From Silene conica (Eukaryota; Streptophyta; Magnoliopsida; Caryophyllales; Caryophyllaceae): a stretch of DNA of 64,000 nucleotides. Positions 24,310 through 35,262 of this stretch are shown here, piece after piece. Within the stretch, counting starts at the first letter, position 1. The number at the start of each line of letters is the position of its first letter. The DNA is taken from contig CM055318.2 of NCBI GenBank assembly GCA_029255685.2, positions 6,887,001 through 6,951,000 on the forward strand, read 5' to 3'. The position numbers were made by a program, and so were the translations under genes. Under the pieces are notes generated by a model. The model saw only the letters and a program-made list of their open reading frames with translations. It made no database searches and was not told the DNA's origin.

Positions 24310-27300
24310 ACGCTCTCTAACGAATTCTCCAAAGCTCCGAGAATCGTTTCTTATGAGCATACCTGTCGCTTCTTTGAGGCGAAACTCCAGAAGGGCCAAG
24401 CTGTTAGCCCACATATTCTCAACATGATTGAGAATATCGAGAAACTGGAGACCCTTAACTGCAAGATCAGTGAGAACATAATCGTTGATCGTATGCTTCA
24501 CTCGCTTCATGATGGGTTCGCCCTCTTTAGGGCCAACTACTACATGAACGACATGAAGAAGACTCCTCATGAGCTCCACTCCCTTCTCGTACAGACTGAG
24601 AAGGATCTGAAATTAAGTGGGAGCATGAAGCAGGATGTTCTCATGATCTCCAGTAAGGGAAAAGGTAAAGGGAAGGCTAAAGCTCAGGGCGACCTAGGAG
24701 TAGGTAAGCCCAGGTTCAAGAAACCATGATTTACTAAGAGTGGGCCAGGTGAGTCGAGCAACTCACAGGGCAAGACTAAGAGCAAGGATACTAGCATGGA
24801 ATGTCACCATTGCCACAAGACTGGGCATTGGAGGCGCTCATGCCCCGTGTATCGCGAGGACATTAAGGCAGGCCGCGTTACTCCTGTTGGTATGTCTTCT
24901 TCTTCTTTTATTCACATGATTGAGATTAACCATGCAAGTTGCGGAACTTGGGTACTTGATACTGGTTGTGGTTCTCATCTATGTAATCATGTGCAGGGCC
25001 TCCGAAACCAAGAACCCCTAATCAAGGGTGAGGTGGACCTACGTGTCGGGAATGGAGCACGTGTTGCTGCAGTCTCGAAGGGAACATACGTGATCCAGCT
25101 TCCAAGTGGATTCGAGTTATTTTTATATAACTGTTATTATGTTCCTAGTTTGTCCAAAAACATTATTTCAGTTTCTGCGCTTGACAAACTCGGCTTTTCA
25201 TTTGTAATAGAGAATAATAGCTGTATTTTCTCCTTACACAATATGATTTATGGCAAGGCAGTTTCCATGAATGGAATTTATGTTTTAGATCAAACCACCG
25301 AGATATTACATGTGAATAATAAAAGGTTAAAAGTAGGTGACAAAGATCAAACTTACTTATGGCATTGTCGTATGGGACACATAAATGAGAAACGCGTAAA
25401 ACAGCTCATACAGAACGGAGCTATCTCGCCCTTTGATTTCGAATCATATGGCACGTGTGAATCATGTCTCATCGGCAAGATGACTCGTATTTCCTTCAAA
25501 GGTGTTGGAATGCGCGCTGCCGACCTATTAGGACTCATACATACGGACGTATGTGGCCCTATGTCGATCAACGCACGAGAAGGCTATAGGTATTTCATCA
25601 CTTTCACGGATGATTTGAGTAGATATGGCTATGTCTACTTGATGAAACATAAAAGTGAATCCTTTGACAAGTTCAAAGAATACCAGAATCGGGTACAGGA
25701 CCAGCTGGGTAGAAAGATTAAAGCACTACGTTCTGATCGTGGTGGTGAGTATCTTTCACACGAGTATGATAAACACCTTAAAGACTGTGGCATCGTGCTA
25801 CAGTTAACTCCACCTGGAACACCACAATTAAATGGTGTGTCCGAACGGAGAAATCGAACTCTACTCGATATGGTTCGATCCATGATGAGTCACACCGTCG
25901 TGCCTGATTCATTGTGGGGCTATGCTCTTTTGTCGGCCGCTCTAATACTTAACCGAAGTCCGTCTAAAGCTGTTGACAAGACTCCATACGAATTATGGAA
26001 GGGAACGGTCCCTAACTTGTCCTTTATACGGGTTTGGGGCTGCGAGGCTTATGTCAAGTGGAGACACGAGGATAAGCTCGGCCCCCGATCGGTCAAGACA
26101 TACTTTATAGGTTATCCAAAGGGAACTTTTGGTCATTACTTCTACTCGCCAACCGAACAACGTGTTTTTGTTGCGGCTAGTGCGACGTTCTTAGAGAAAG
26201 AATTTCTCGAGAACAAGTCGAGTAATAGAACCTTCGAGTTATCGGAGGTTCAAGAACCAACTGCCGAGCAACCATTGGAGGAAACAGTTCCTTCAACCGA
26301 GGCTGCGGTAGATATTCCTGAGGAACCTAGGAGGTCGGGAAGAGTCTCTATTCCTCCGGACAGATACATTGGTATGGTCGAGGAACATGATACAGATGAC
26401 GTCTTACTCCTAGAGGGTAATGAACCCACAACCTATAAAGGTGCCATGACTAGTTCTGACTCAAAGCTATGGCTAGAAGCCATGCAATCCGAGATGGACT
26501 CCATGTATGAGAACAACGTGTGGGATCTTGTGGACCTACCTGCAAAGGTACGTCCCCTTCAATGCAAATGGCTTTACAAGATAAAGCATGCCGTGGAAGG
26601 ACAACAAGATATCCACAAGGCTAGACTAGTTGCTAAAGGTTTCACTCAAGTGCCAGGCTTGCACTATGATGAGATCTTTGCACCCGTAGTCATGCTACGT
26701 TCCATTCGGATTATCTTAGCGATCGCCGCATTTCATGATTATGAAATATGGCAAATGGACGTTAAAACCGCCTTCTTAAACGGTTATTTGGAGGAAGAGT
26801 TGTACATGGTACAACCCGAGGGTTTTATCGATCCAGCACATCCTAAGAAAGTTTGCAAGCTTAAGCGTTCCATCTATGGACTTAAGCAAGCATCGCGGAG
26901 TTGAAATCATCGCTTCGACCAAGTGATAAAAGAGAATGGATTCGTTCGATCAGTCGAGGAACCATGTCTCTATATCAAGTCGAGTGGGAGCAAGATTGTA
27001 TTCCTAGTACTGTATGTCGACGACATACTCTTGATTGGGAATGACATACCTCTCCTATCTTCGGTTAAAGCATGGTTGAAAAACCATTTCCAGATGAAAG
27101 ATCTGGGAGACGCACAAAGAATTTTGGGCATCCGTATCTACAGGGATAGATCACGACGGATGTTGTCTCTCAGTCAGGAGTCTTATATAGATAAGATTCT
27201 AGAGAGATTCAGCATGACGAACTCCAAGAAGGGGTTCCTTCCTATGACTCCTGGGCTTCACTTGAGCAAGACTCAAGAAGCTAAGTCATTGGAAGAGAAA

Positions 27301-27999
27301 GAGCGCATGAGTCGGATTCCTTATGCTTCGGCAATAGGATCGATCATGTATGCCATGATATGCACACGTCCAGACGTTGCATATGCATTGAGTATGACTA
27401 GTCGATTCCAAGCTCATCCAGGTGAACAACACTGGATGGCCGTGAAAAACATTCTTAAGTACCTACGGAGGACTAAAGATTGGGGATTGACTTACGGAGG
27501 CGACTCGATGCTCTGCGCCACGGGTTACGCAGATGCTAGCTTCCAAACGGATCGAGATGACTCGAAATCTCAGTCTGGATTCGTTTTTACTCTTAATGGC
27601 GCTGCTGTCAGCTGGAAAAGTTCTAAACAGAGTGTTACAGCAGATTCTACGACTGAGCCCGAGTACTATGCCGCCTCAGAAGCAGCTAAGGAAGCAATAT
27701 GGATGCGTCAATTCTTACAAGGACTATCAGTAGTGCCTAGTTCGAATGACCCAATCACCGTTTATTGTGATAATAGAGGTGCCATCTTCCAAGCTAAGGA
27801 GCATAAGTCTAGCAACAAGGCTAGACATGTACAACGGAAAGCTCATCTAATCAGAGATTACGTGGAGCAAAAGGAGATTTTCATTGATAAGATCGCTACG
27901 GATGACAACATAGCTGATCCTCTCACAAAAGCATTACCACGTGATAAGCATGAAGGGCACATTCATTCCATGGGAATTGGATGTGTTCCTAAGTTGTAG
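24310..27999 (+). pseudogene. Copia gag-pol polyprotein with two in-frame stops
   Basis: One reading frame runs from the resumed gag (LSNEFSKAP) to a stop at 27997-27999, broken by TGA at 24727-24729 and TGA at 26902-26904. Domains in order: gag; zinc knuckle CHHCHKTGHWRRSC (about 24802); protease WVLDTGCGSH (about 24949); integrase zinc-finger region LWHCRMGH...CESC (about 25359-25470); integrase core LIHTDVCGP, TDDLSRYGYV, LRSDRGGEY and SERRNRT; reverse transcriptase QMDVKTAFLNG and FLVLYVDDILL; RNase H ending KARHVQRKAHLIRDYVE. The second stop lies in the middle of reverse transcriptase, where SRSW is usual. With the missing gag segment, this copy cannot make a complete polyprotein. The order protease-integrase-RT is diagnostic of Ty1/copia. 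Confidence 0.93.
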
Positions 28000-28861
28000 T
28001 ACTCTTTTATGAATTCATGTAATAATTCATTTTCCCGTGTACTCTATTCAACCTTATTGTTATGATATAAAATGTTTTGTTTTTCATGTGGAATTGTACG
28101 CCAATTTTGAACACCACAAAGTGAACTGATTAACATTACATCGTTTTGGTCCTTGATTACCCACTTGAGCTGATAACTCAGGTAATCATTTTGTGACGTT
28201 GGTTGATGGTGGGTTCAACGAGCCATAAGTCACGTGGATGACTGACCAATCACAAAGGCGAGTTATACGGATATCTCGTAGGACACTCCGTGACAACGTT
28301 ATGGAGTCCTAAATGTTTTATAACATTGGGTGCCTGGTCGTGGATAGGACCTCCATAGTGTTCCTTAGAGTCGAGTCTTTTGACCTTCAACTGTCTCTTG
28401 AGATTAAGACAGATTTTGGGTAACTTTGGTTTCTTTCCCACGGTCACCGTAACAGGGGCCAAGAGGATTTTTTCTGGGTTATTTCATGCTGAGCGATATC
28501 GGCAGGATTCGAGTTGAGGGAAATATCCAAACCCTTATCAGGATTTTATCATTTCTCAGGGCCACTCGAGGAGTAGTAACTGAAATGCATGGCCATGCTC
28601 GAATACAGATTCGTTTTATCAGTTAAGTTACTCTCTATTCGGGGAAACCACTCTTGATACAGATCGCTTGTGAGATACGACCTTTGCGAATGCGGATTTG
28701 CAAATTGTCTTACATTGAGTGGGAGAAATTTTAAAAGGATATGAGATTCGGTTATCGCACCTACACTTGTACGGACAAGTGGGAGTTTGTTGGAGCTTGT
28801 GTCCTCCACATGTAGTGTGATAACGTCATTGCACATACCCTTGTACGGACAAGTGGGAGAT
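28000..28861 (+). other. Copia 3' untranslated region with duplicated polypurine tract
   Basis: No coding frame is supported. GAGTGGGAGAA occurs at about 28719. CTTGTACGGACAAGTGGGAG occurs twice, at about 28767-28786 and 28832-28858. The first copy is followed by TGTTGGAGCTTGTGTCCTCC, which resembles an LTR start. The second is the functional-looking tract next to the 3' LTR. Confidence 0.7.
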
Positions 28862-29861
28862 TGTTGGGGCTGGTGTCCTTGACAATTAAGTACAATGACT
28901 TATTAAATCTCTTTAAGGATCACAAGGGCATACTTTTGTATTATTACCAGTTGATCCACGTTTATCAATAACGGTTGGCTTGCTAGATAAGTTTGACGTT
29001 ATTGTCATACGGATGGCGGTGATCAACTGGTCCCTATACGTCACACCTATAGGACACGTTTGAGAGATGTGAAGGTATGAAAATACAGTCACATTTTGCC
29101 GGATATGACTAAACAGTTAGTCAGAGGTATTGACTATTAAATTAGTCAATAAGATGTTGAGATTATTATTTAATACGGATTAAATAATTTTAGCTAATAC
29201 GGATTACATGTTTAATTCGTAAAATTAAATATAAACGGTTATATTTAATTAAATATTGTATTCGCGTATTAATATAAACAGTTATATTAATTTGGGTAAT
29301 TATACAATATCGTAATTTTATCAGACCATTATTAATACATCGACTGCATTAATATCTGATAACATGCATACGATTTATAAACAAAACCCGCGAATAAAGT
29401 TTAGCTAAATGGGTCGAATCACAAATTAGAATAAGGTAAGAGTGGAAAGCCCACTCCTACCCTATTGGAAATTTCGGCCAAAAGAGCTACATAAGGAGGA
29501 GGACTCTCCTTATGTCAGGGACTCTTGTTTCACTGTTTAAACAAATCTCAAGGAAAAATTAGGGTTTTGAGAGCTTTCTTCTCCCAAAACCTCAGATCTC
29601 ACATTTAAAACCTAAATAGCTCTCCCAATATTGCAAGGCAGTTGGAGAGGATTTCTAGCACACGCGGCCACGTCTCATTCTAAGTCTTGGGTGCAAGTTA
29701 TAGGAGGGAATTTGTGTTAATTCCTGTTCTTAGGCCTTTTGCACAAGGACTAAAGGTTGTACTTCTTTTCTTATCCTTTTTAATCTTATGACTATAAACA
29801 CAACTGTATTTTTCATTATAATCCTGCAAGTTTAGGGTGAATACATGCTTTATTCCCCACA
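28862..29861 (+). repeat. 3' LTR of the outer copia element
   Basis: 1000 bp, the partner of 4076-5075, with T at 29605 where the 5' LTR has C. It is followed directly by the AAATG duplication. Confidence 0.95.
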
Positions 29862-30008
29862 AAATGTATACGTACCTCTATATAAAAAAATGTCTTGATG
29901 CTGTTCTTTTGTTTTGGTTTAAGTCCCATTCTTGCCGCTTTTCTCGGTCTCTTCCTGCTGCTGTTAATATGTGTTTTAATTTTACATGTTATAATTATGT
30001 AGACGAAT

Positions 30009-33000
30009 ATGGCTCGTACTTGGATGATTAATGGGAAAAAAGGCGAAGTAGAATATGATGCCGGGTTAGCTGAATTTTATGACTTCGTAATAAAAAACGT
30101 GAAAGACAAATCTAGTATGGCGTGCCCTTGTGATATGTGCCGTAATATTAGGTATATGAGCTTTGGAGATGTAAGAATACATTTAAATAAGACAAATTTT
30201 AATCCAAAGTACACTTGTTGGATTTTCCATGGAGAATCAAAAAATTTAGATGGAATAGGAAAAAATGTAGATGTCCAATTTGGGGAGATTGAGAGAGAAA
30301 CATGCTTGAGTGACGATGAAGAGCCCGATGAGTCTAATTCACTAGAAGATTCGGGTTGTAATATGAATACTGAGGCAGGAGATGGGTGTGACGATATGTC
30401 GGATAAATCATGGGGAGATATATTTGGAGATAATGATGAGGTTCTTGAAACTGATGAGGATCTTGATGAAAATGATTTGGAGGATACTAGTGTTGTATTG
30501 GAGAAATTGAAAGATTCTGAAATGCCTCTTTATAGTAGTTGTAAGCACACTAAATTGGCAGCTCTTGTTAAGTTATATAATTTGAAAGCAACAAATGGGT
30601 GGAGTGACAAGAGTTTCACAGACCTCCTGAAATTATTAAAGGACATGCTCCCCGAAAATAATGTACTTCCCGATCGTACATATGAGGCAAAGAAGATACT
30701 TAGGGGAATTGGTATGAAATATGAAAAAATCCACGCATGTCCCAATGATTGCATATTATATCGCAAAGGATATGCTAATCTCACTAGTTGTCCAGTGTGT
30801 AAGGAATGGCGATACAAAAAGAAGGAGGGGATCCCAGCTAAAGTTTTGTGGTACTTTCCAATAATTCCTAGGTTGATACGATTATTTGCGAATAAAGATG
30901 ATGCCAAATTACTCACATGGCATAGTACATCAAAAGCAAATGATGGGAAGTTGAGACACCCAGCCGATGGGAAAGACTGGAAGTTTATTGATGCAAAATA
31001 TCCCGAGTTTGGCAAAGAACCCAGAAATCTCCGCCTTGCACTCTCCACTGATGGGATGAATCCCTTTGGAAATTGAGTAGTCAACATAGTACTTGGCCGG
31101 TGTTTTTAGCTATTTACAATTTGCCTCCATATCTTTGCATGAAACGAAAATATTTGATGTTGTCTCTATTGATTTCGGGTCCTAAAGAACCTGGTAATGA
31201 TATAGATGTCTACTTAGAGCCTCTTCTTGACGATTTGAGATTATTGTGGGATGAAGGGATACGAGTGTTTGATGCCTACCAGAATAGTTATTTCAATTTG
31301 AAAGCAATGTTACTATGTACTATTTCTGACTTTCCTGCGTATGGTAATCTATCTGGACACACTGTGCACGGGAAAGAGGCTTGCCCCTTGTGTGGAGAAG
31401 ATGTCGATTCTTGTTATTTGAAGTTTTCTCGTAAGCAAGCGTACTTGGGATACCGTAGGTTCTTGGACCCTGATCATTCATATCGTAAGCTACAAAAACC
31501 ATTCAATGGAAAACCTGAACATCGATCTTCTCCTAAGATATTAACCGGTCATGAAGTATATGAAAGAGTGAAAAAAATTGAGATAACTTATGGGAAGAAG
31601 GGTTCTAAATTAGCGTCTCGGGGATATAAGAAGATGTCTCCTCTTTTTGAAAAACTTCCATATTGGCGTGATCTTTCTATAAGATATTGCTTAGATGTTA
31701 TGCATATTGAGAAAAATGTGTGTGACAATATAATCAACACTCTTCTGAATGTTCCGAATAAGTCAAAAGACAACACATCAGCTAGGATGGACATGGTGGA
31801 TATGAAAATCAGACATGAGTTGGCACCAGAAAAGAAAGGAACACGATATTATTTGCCTCCGGCTGCTCATACACTTTCAAGAAAGGAGAAAACAGAGTTC
31901 TGTGAGTGCTTAAGTAGTGTTAAAGTGCCGGAGGGATATTCTTCCAATATCAGCAGCCTAGTATCAATGACAGATCTTAAGCTTGTTGGTTTAAAGTCTC
32001 ATGATTGTCATACTTTGATGCAACAACTACTACCAGTGGCTATACGTTCGATTTTACCTAAAAAAGTTCGATTCGCCATAAGTAGGTTTTGCTTTTTCTT
32101 CAATGCCATATGCAATAAAGTGTTGGATCCCAAGGAGTTGGAGTCTTTGCAAAAACTAATTGTCACTTCTCTTTGTCAATTGGAAATGTATTTTCCTCCT
32201 TCATTTTTCACAATAATGGTGCATTTAACTGTACACTTGGTTAGAGAAATCAAATACCTTGGTCCAGTTTATCTAAGGTATCAATATCCTTTTGAGAGAT
32301 TGATGAAAGTGTATAAGGATTATACATCTAATAGATATCGTCCTGAAGGGTCTATTGCTGAGCGTGCAATCACGGATGAAGCACTTTTTTATTGCTATGC
32401 ACACTTGTCAGATTCTGAGCTACCTGGGATTCCTAATAATAGGCACAGTGAGTGGATGATGGGCAAAGGTCTTAGGGGTCATGTTCGTCTAGATATGGCA
32501 ACTGAGAAATGGCATATAGCACATACATATGTTCTTCATAACGAGGATGAGGTACAGCCGTACATTGAGGAACACAAGGCATTGTTGAAGGCGAAGCATC
32601 GAAATAAATCAGAGATGTGGATCGCAAGTGAGCACAATAAGACTTTTAGAGTTTGGTTCAAGGGTCGAGTTATAGAAGACTTGCAACAATATCCTGAGTA
32701 TATTTCTTCTAGATTACAGAGGCTTTGTTTTGGGCCTAAGACTTTTGCATCTTCTTATACTGGTTATGCCGTTAATGGATCCACCTTTTACACTCGTGGG
32801 CAAGATGACATGAGCACGATGCAAAATAGTGGTGTTAGTGTAGAGGCAGAAGGCATGCATTTTGCTAGTTCGAAAGATAAGAAACCAGTTTTAAGTCAAA
32901 TGCATTATTATGGATTCATTGAAGAGATTTGGGAGTTAGATTACACAGATTTTCTAATACCTATATTTGGATGCAAGTGGATTGAAACTACTAGTGGAGT

Positions 33001-33331
33001 TCGCAAGGATGAACTAGGATTCACCTTAGTAAATCTTAATAAATTTGGTCATAAGGAGGATCCTTTTATTATAGGGACACAAGCGAAACAAGTATTTTAT
33101 GTCACCGATCCATCGGATAAAAAGTGGTCAGTTGTGCTATCTGTAAGAAGTAAGACCACAATGGATAGTTGCGATGACGATGTGGTATTTGAGGGCTTTG
33201 ATCCTCGTGTACCACATTTAGATGATACGGATATATTCGAGCCTTCTAGTTTATATGTTCGTGATGACCATGACGAAGGGATATGGACCAATACCGAGTC
33301 TTCTTCTAAAAAAACGCCCTCGCGGTTTTGA
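30009..33331 (+). pseudogene. tnpD: CACTA transposase (tnpD/tnp2 type), frameshifted
   Basis: The catalytic transposase of the element. The ATG at 30009 follows an acceptor-like TATGTAG. The first 355 codons hold an N-terminal transposase-associated domain (MARTWMINGKK; SMACPCDMCRNIRYM) and the beginning of the tnp2 core (CPNDCILYRKGYANLTSCPV; LALSTDGMNPFGN). At about 31073 the frame shifts by one base, giving a TGA at 31074-31076. The second piece continues in the new frame from 31073 for about 750 codons: rest of the tnp2 core (DFPAYGNLSGH; YCLDVMHIEKNVCDN), DUF4218 (LEMYFPPSFFTIMVHLTVHL; YQYPFERLMKVYKDY), then DUF4216 (YGFIEEIWELDY; IPIFGCKWIE). Added together the length is normal for the family, about 1100 residues. 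The break lies outside a long homopolymer, so it is probably a real deletion, but it could be a sequence error. Confidence 0.9.
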
Positions 33332-33347
33332 TGCATGATTAGGTACG

Positions 33348-33410
<63 letters not shown>
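33348..33410. repeat. (TTA)n microsatellite
   Basis: About 20 uninterrupted TTA/ATT units just downstream of the transposase stop. Confidence 0.95.
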
Positions 33411-33411
<1 letters not shown>

Positions 33412-33470
33412 AAATGTTTTTCTTTTTTTTTACTATGGGCAGCAACGACCTGACTTCAGTCCAAGCAACG

Positions 33471-34910
33471 TGATAAGGGTAAAGTCGTCACCCTAAATCA
33501 AAGTAATCCTTAGGATACTACTAACTAATAGTTAGCGGTAAGAAAGGTATCGAATCCACAGGGAGGCGGTAATGAATTGTTTGCTAAAGTAAATAAGTCT
33601 TAAAGTAACAAGTGGGTTGTTTTGGTTGTTTTTGTTTTCTAATGAACTAATTGCGAAATAAGTAAATAAAGATGTAAACAAGTATTAGGAAAGATCTAGG
33701 GATCAAGTTCACATAGGCAATTATCCAGGGGAATGGGATTTAACTAATTTAATTGGGCAAAATTATTATTTAAGATCATATGTCCGGTCGGTATTCATAT
33801 AATCTTTAGATCTAAACCTAACATGCGGTCGCTATAATTAGGTCAGTCTATTCAATTATTGTGGCCTATCTTAGTCTTAGTCTACGGTCGGATCTAAGAC
33901 TAATTTGCGAGACTAATTAACTAATCCTGGCCAGTAATTAATTAATCAGGTTTAAAACAACAATAAAACAATAATAATAAGCAGTTTAACAATTAAACAT
34001 CATTAAAGTTTGATTCCCCCTTCAAATTACCTAGATCCCTTTTCACCCTAGACAAATAAATTAGCTACGCATGGCTTGGGATCTAACTACAACGATATTG
34101 ATTGAAAACATAATTAATAAAGCAATACACTAAGAACAAAAATAATTGAAGAACAATAAAGTAGAGATTATGTTTAAATACCGTAAATAGGAGAACAAGA
34201 TCCGAAGGCAATTGCTAAATAATAATCTAGAGAGCTACTAGTAATAATTAGGGTTTTTAGAGTAATAAAAGTGTGTCTAACAATAGGCTACGAAGCCTTT
34301 ATTTATAGTAAACTACTTAAACAATTTATGGAAACTCGGGGTAAATTAAAGCACTCGATCGAGCTCTCGAGGCACTCGATCGAGCACTCAAGGCACTCGA
34401 TCGAGTGTTGGTGGCACTCGATCGAGTGTTGGTGGCACTCGATCGAGTGCTCTCAGCGCGTAATTTCTGCTTCGCGCACTGAACTTCAAACGGTCGTCAT
34501 TTCTTCGTTACTTGTCCAAATCAAGTGATTTTCGTAGCGTTGGAAAGCTAAGAGGATGGGCTTTCACCTCCAGTTAGAATCATCTGATTATCATGTGTAG
34601 AACTCGAGATATGGCTCTCCAAAGTAGGTACTAGTTATATGGAGCTCTTCTTTGTGCTTGCCTTCGATAATCTCCTTAGCTCTTCCTTCCTAGATCCTCG
34701 TGCCATGCTACGTGTGTTCCTTCATGTCGGGTCCGCGGTACTCCAATCCATCTTTTGCTCCATAAATGCATCAATCCTGCATTAAACACCGAAAGGCGGA
34801 AGTATCGACATTCTAATATAAATAGCATATAAATGACACAATTTAGCACAAGAATCATCTCAAAACAACTAAAGGGCAGGCATAAAAGTGTATAGGAATA
34901 TGACTCATCA
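33471..34910. mobile_element. Solo LTR (or LTR-like insertion) inside the CACTA
   Basis: 1440 bp from TGATAAGGGT to GACTCATCA, TG...CA at the ends, flanked by a perfect 5-bp duplication CAACG (33466-33470 and 34911-34915). There is no internal coding sequence, so it fits an LTR left after recombination between two LTRs. It contains an array at about 34353-34452 built on the palindrome CTCGATCGAG. A stretch TATCGAATCCACAGGGAGGC lies about 80 bp from the left end. Family and orientation are undetermined. Confidence 0.8.
34353..34452. repeat. CACTCGATCGAGTG palindrome array
   Basis: Five CTCGATCGAG cores at about 20-bp spacing. Several are extended to the 14-bp palindrome CACTCGATCGAGTG, with GTTGGTGG spacers. 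A short open frame across it encodes a repetitive peptide and is very unlikely to be a gene. Confidence 0.85.
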
Positions 34911-35262
34911 CAACGCTTCAGTCCCATTATAAAATGTAGACTGATGATCTGACCAAGATGTGCTCACAGAATACAGACTTCAGTCTAAGGCTAGCCCTCG
35001 GGCTAATATAGACTAATTTAGTTTTCCTGGTTGTTTATTTTTGCTTAGTGGCAGTATGAGACTTGTTGTATGTACATCATCTGCTGAAATTCTTGTAATT
35101 GGCTTCATTATTGATGTTTAATATAATTTCTCACATTTTACTGCTTTTCATCAGAAGCATTCCTCATCTACATTTCTTATATGCTTTCCTATCTTGCATG
35201 TTCCAGTGACTTGCTTTCCCTGTTGTGACTTGCTTTCCCTGTTTATTTTGTTCAGTTGAACA

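Larger units (their letters stand above)
4076..29861 (+). mobile_element. Ty1/copia LTR retrotransposon interrupted by a nested insertion
   Basis: Two 1000-bp LTRs (4076-5075 and 28862-29861) begin TGTTGGGGCTGG and end CCCCACA. The host sequence AAATG is duplicated on both sides (4071-4075 and 29862-29866). The single gag-pol frame is in copia order (protease, integrase, reverse transcriptase, RNase H) and the polypurine tract ACAAGTGGGAGAT abuts the 3' LTR. The primer-binding site is atypical: the sequence after the 5' LTR has TGGTAT but then departs from the usual initiator-Met complement. The element is defective. Gag is interrupted by a nested gypsy element plus a deletion, and the frame has two in-frame stops. 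Confidence 0.95.

Noticed and set aside
34271..34528. Repetitive peptide frame HSIECWWHSIE
   Set aside because: Translation of the CTCGATCGAG array inside a solo LTR.
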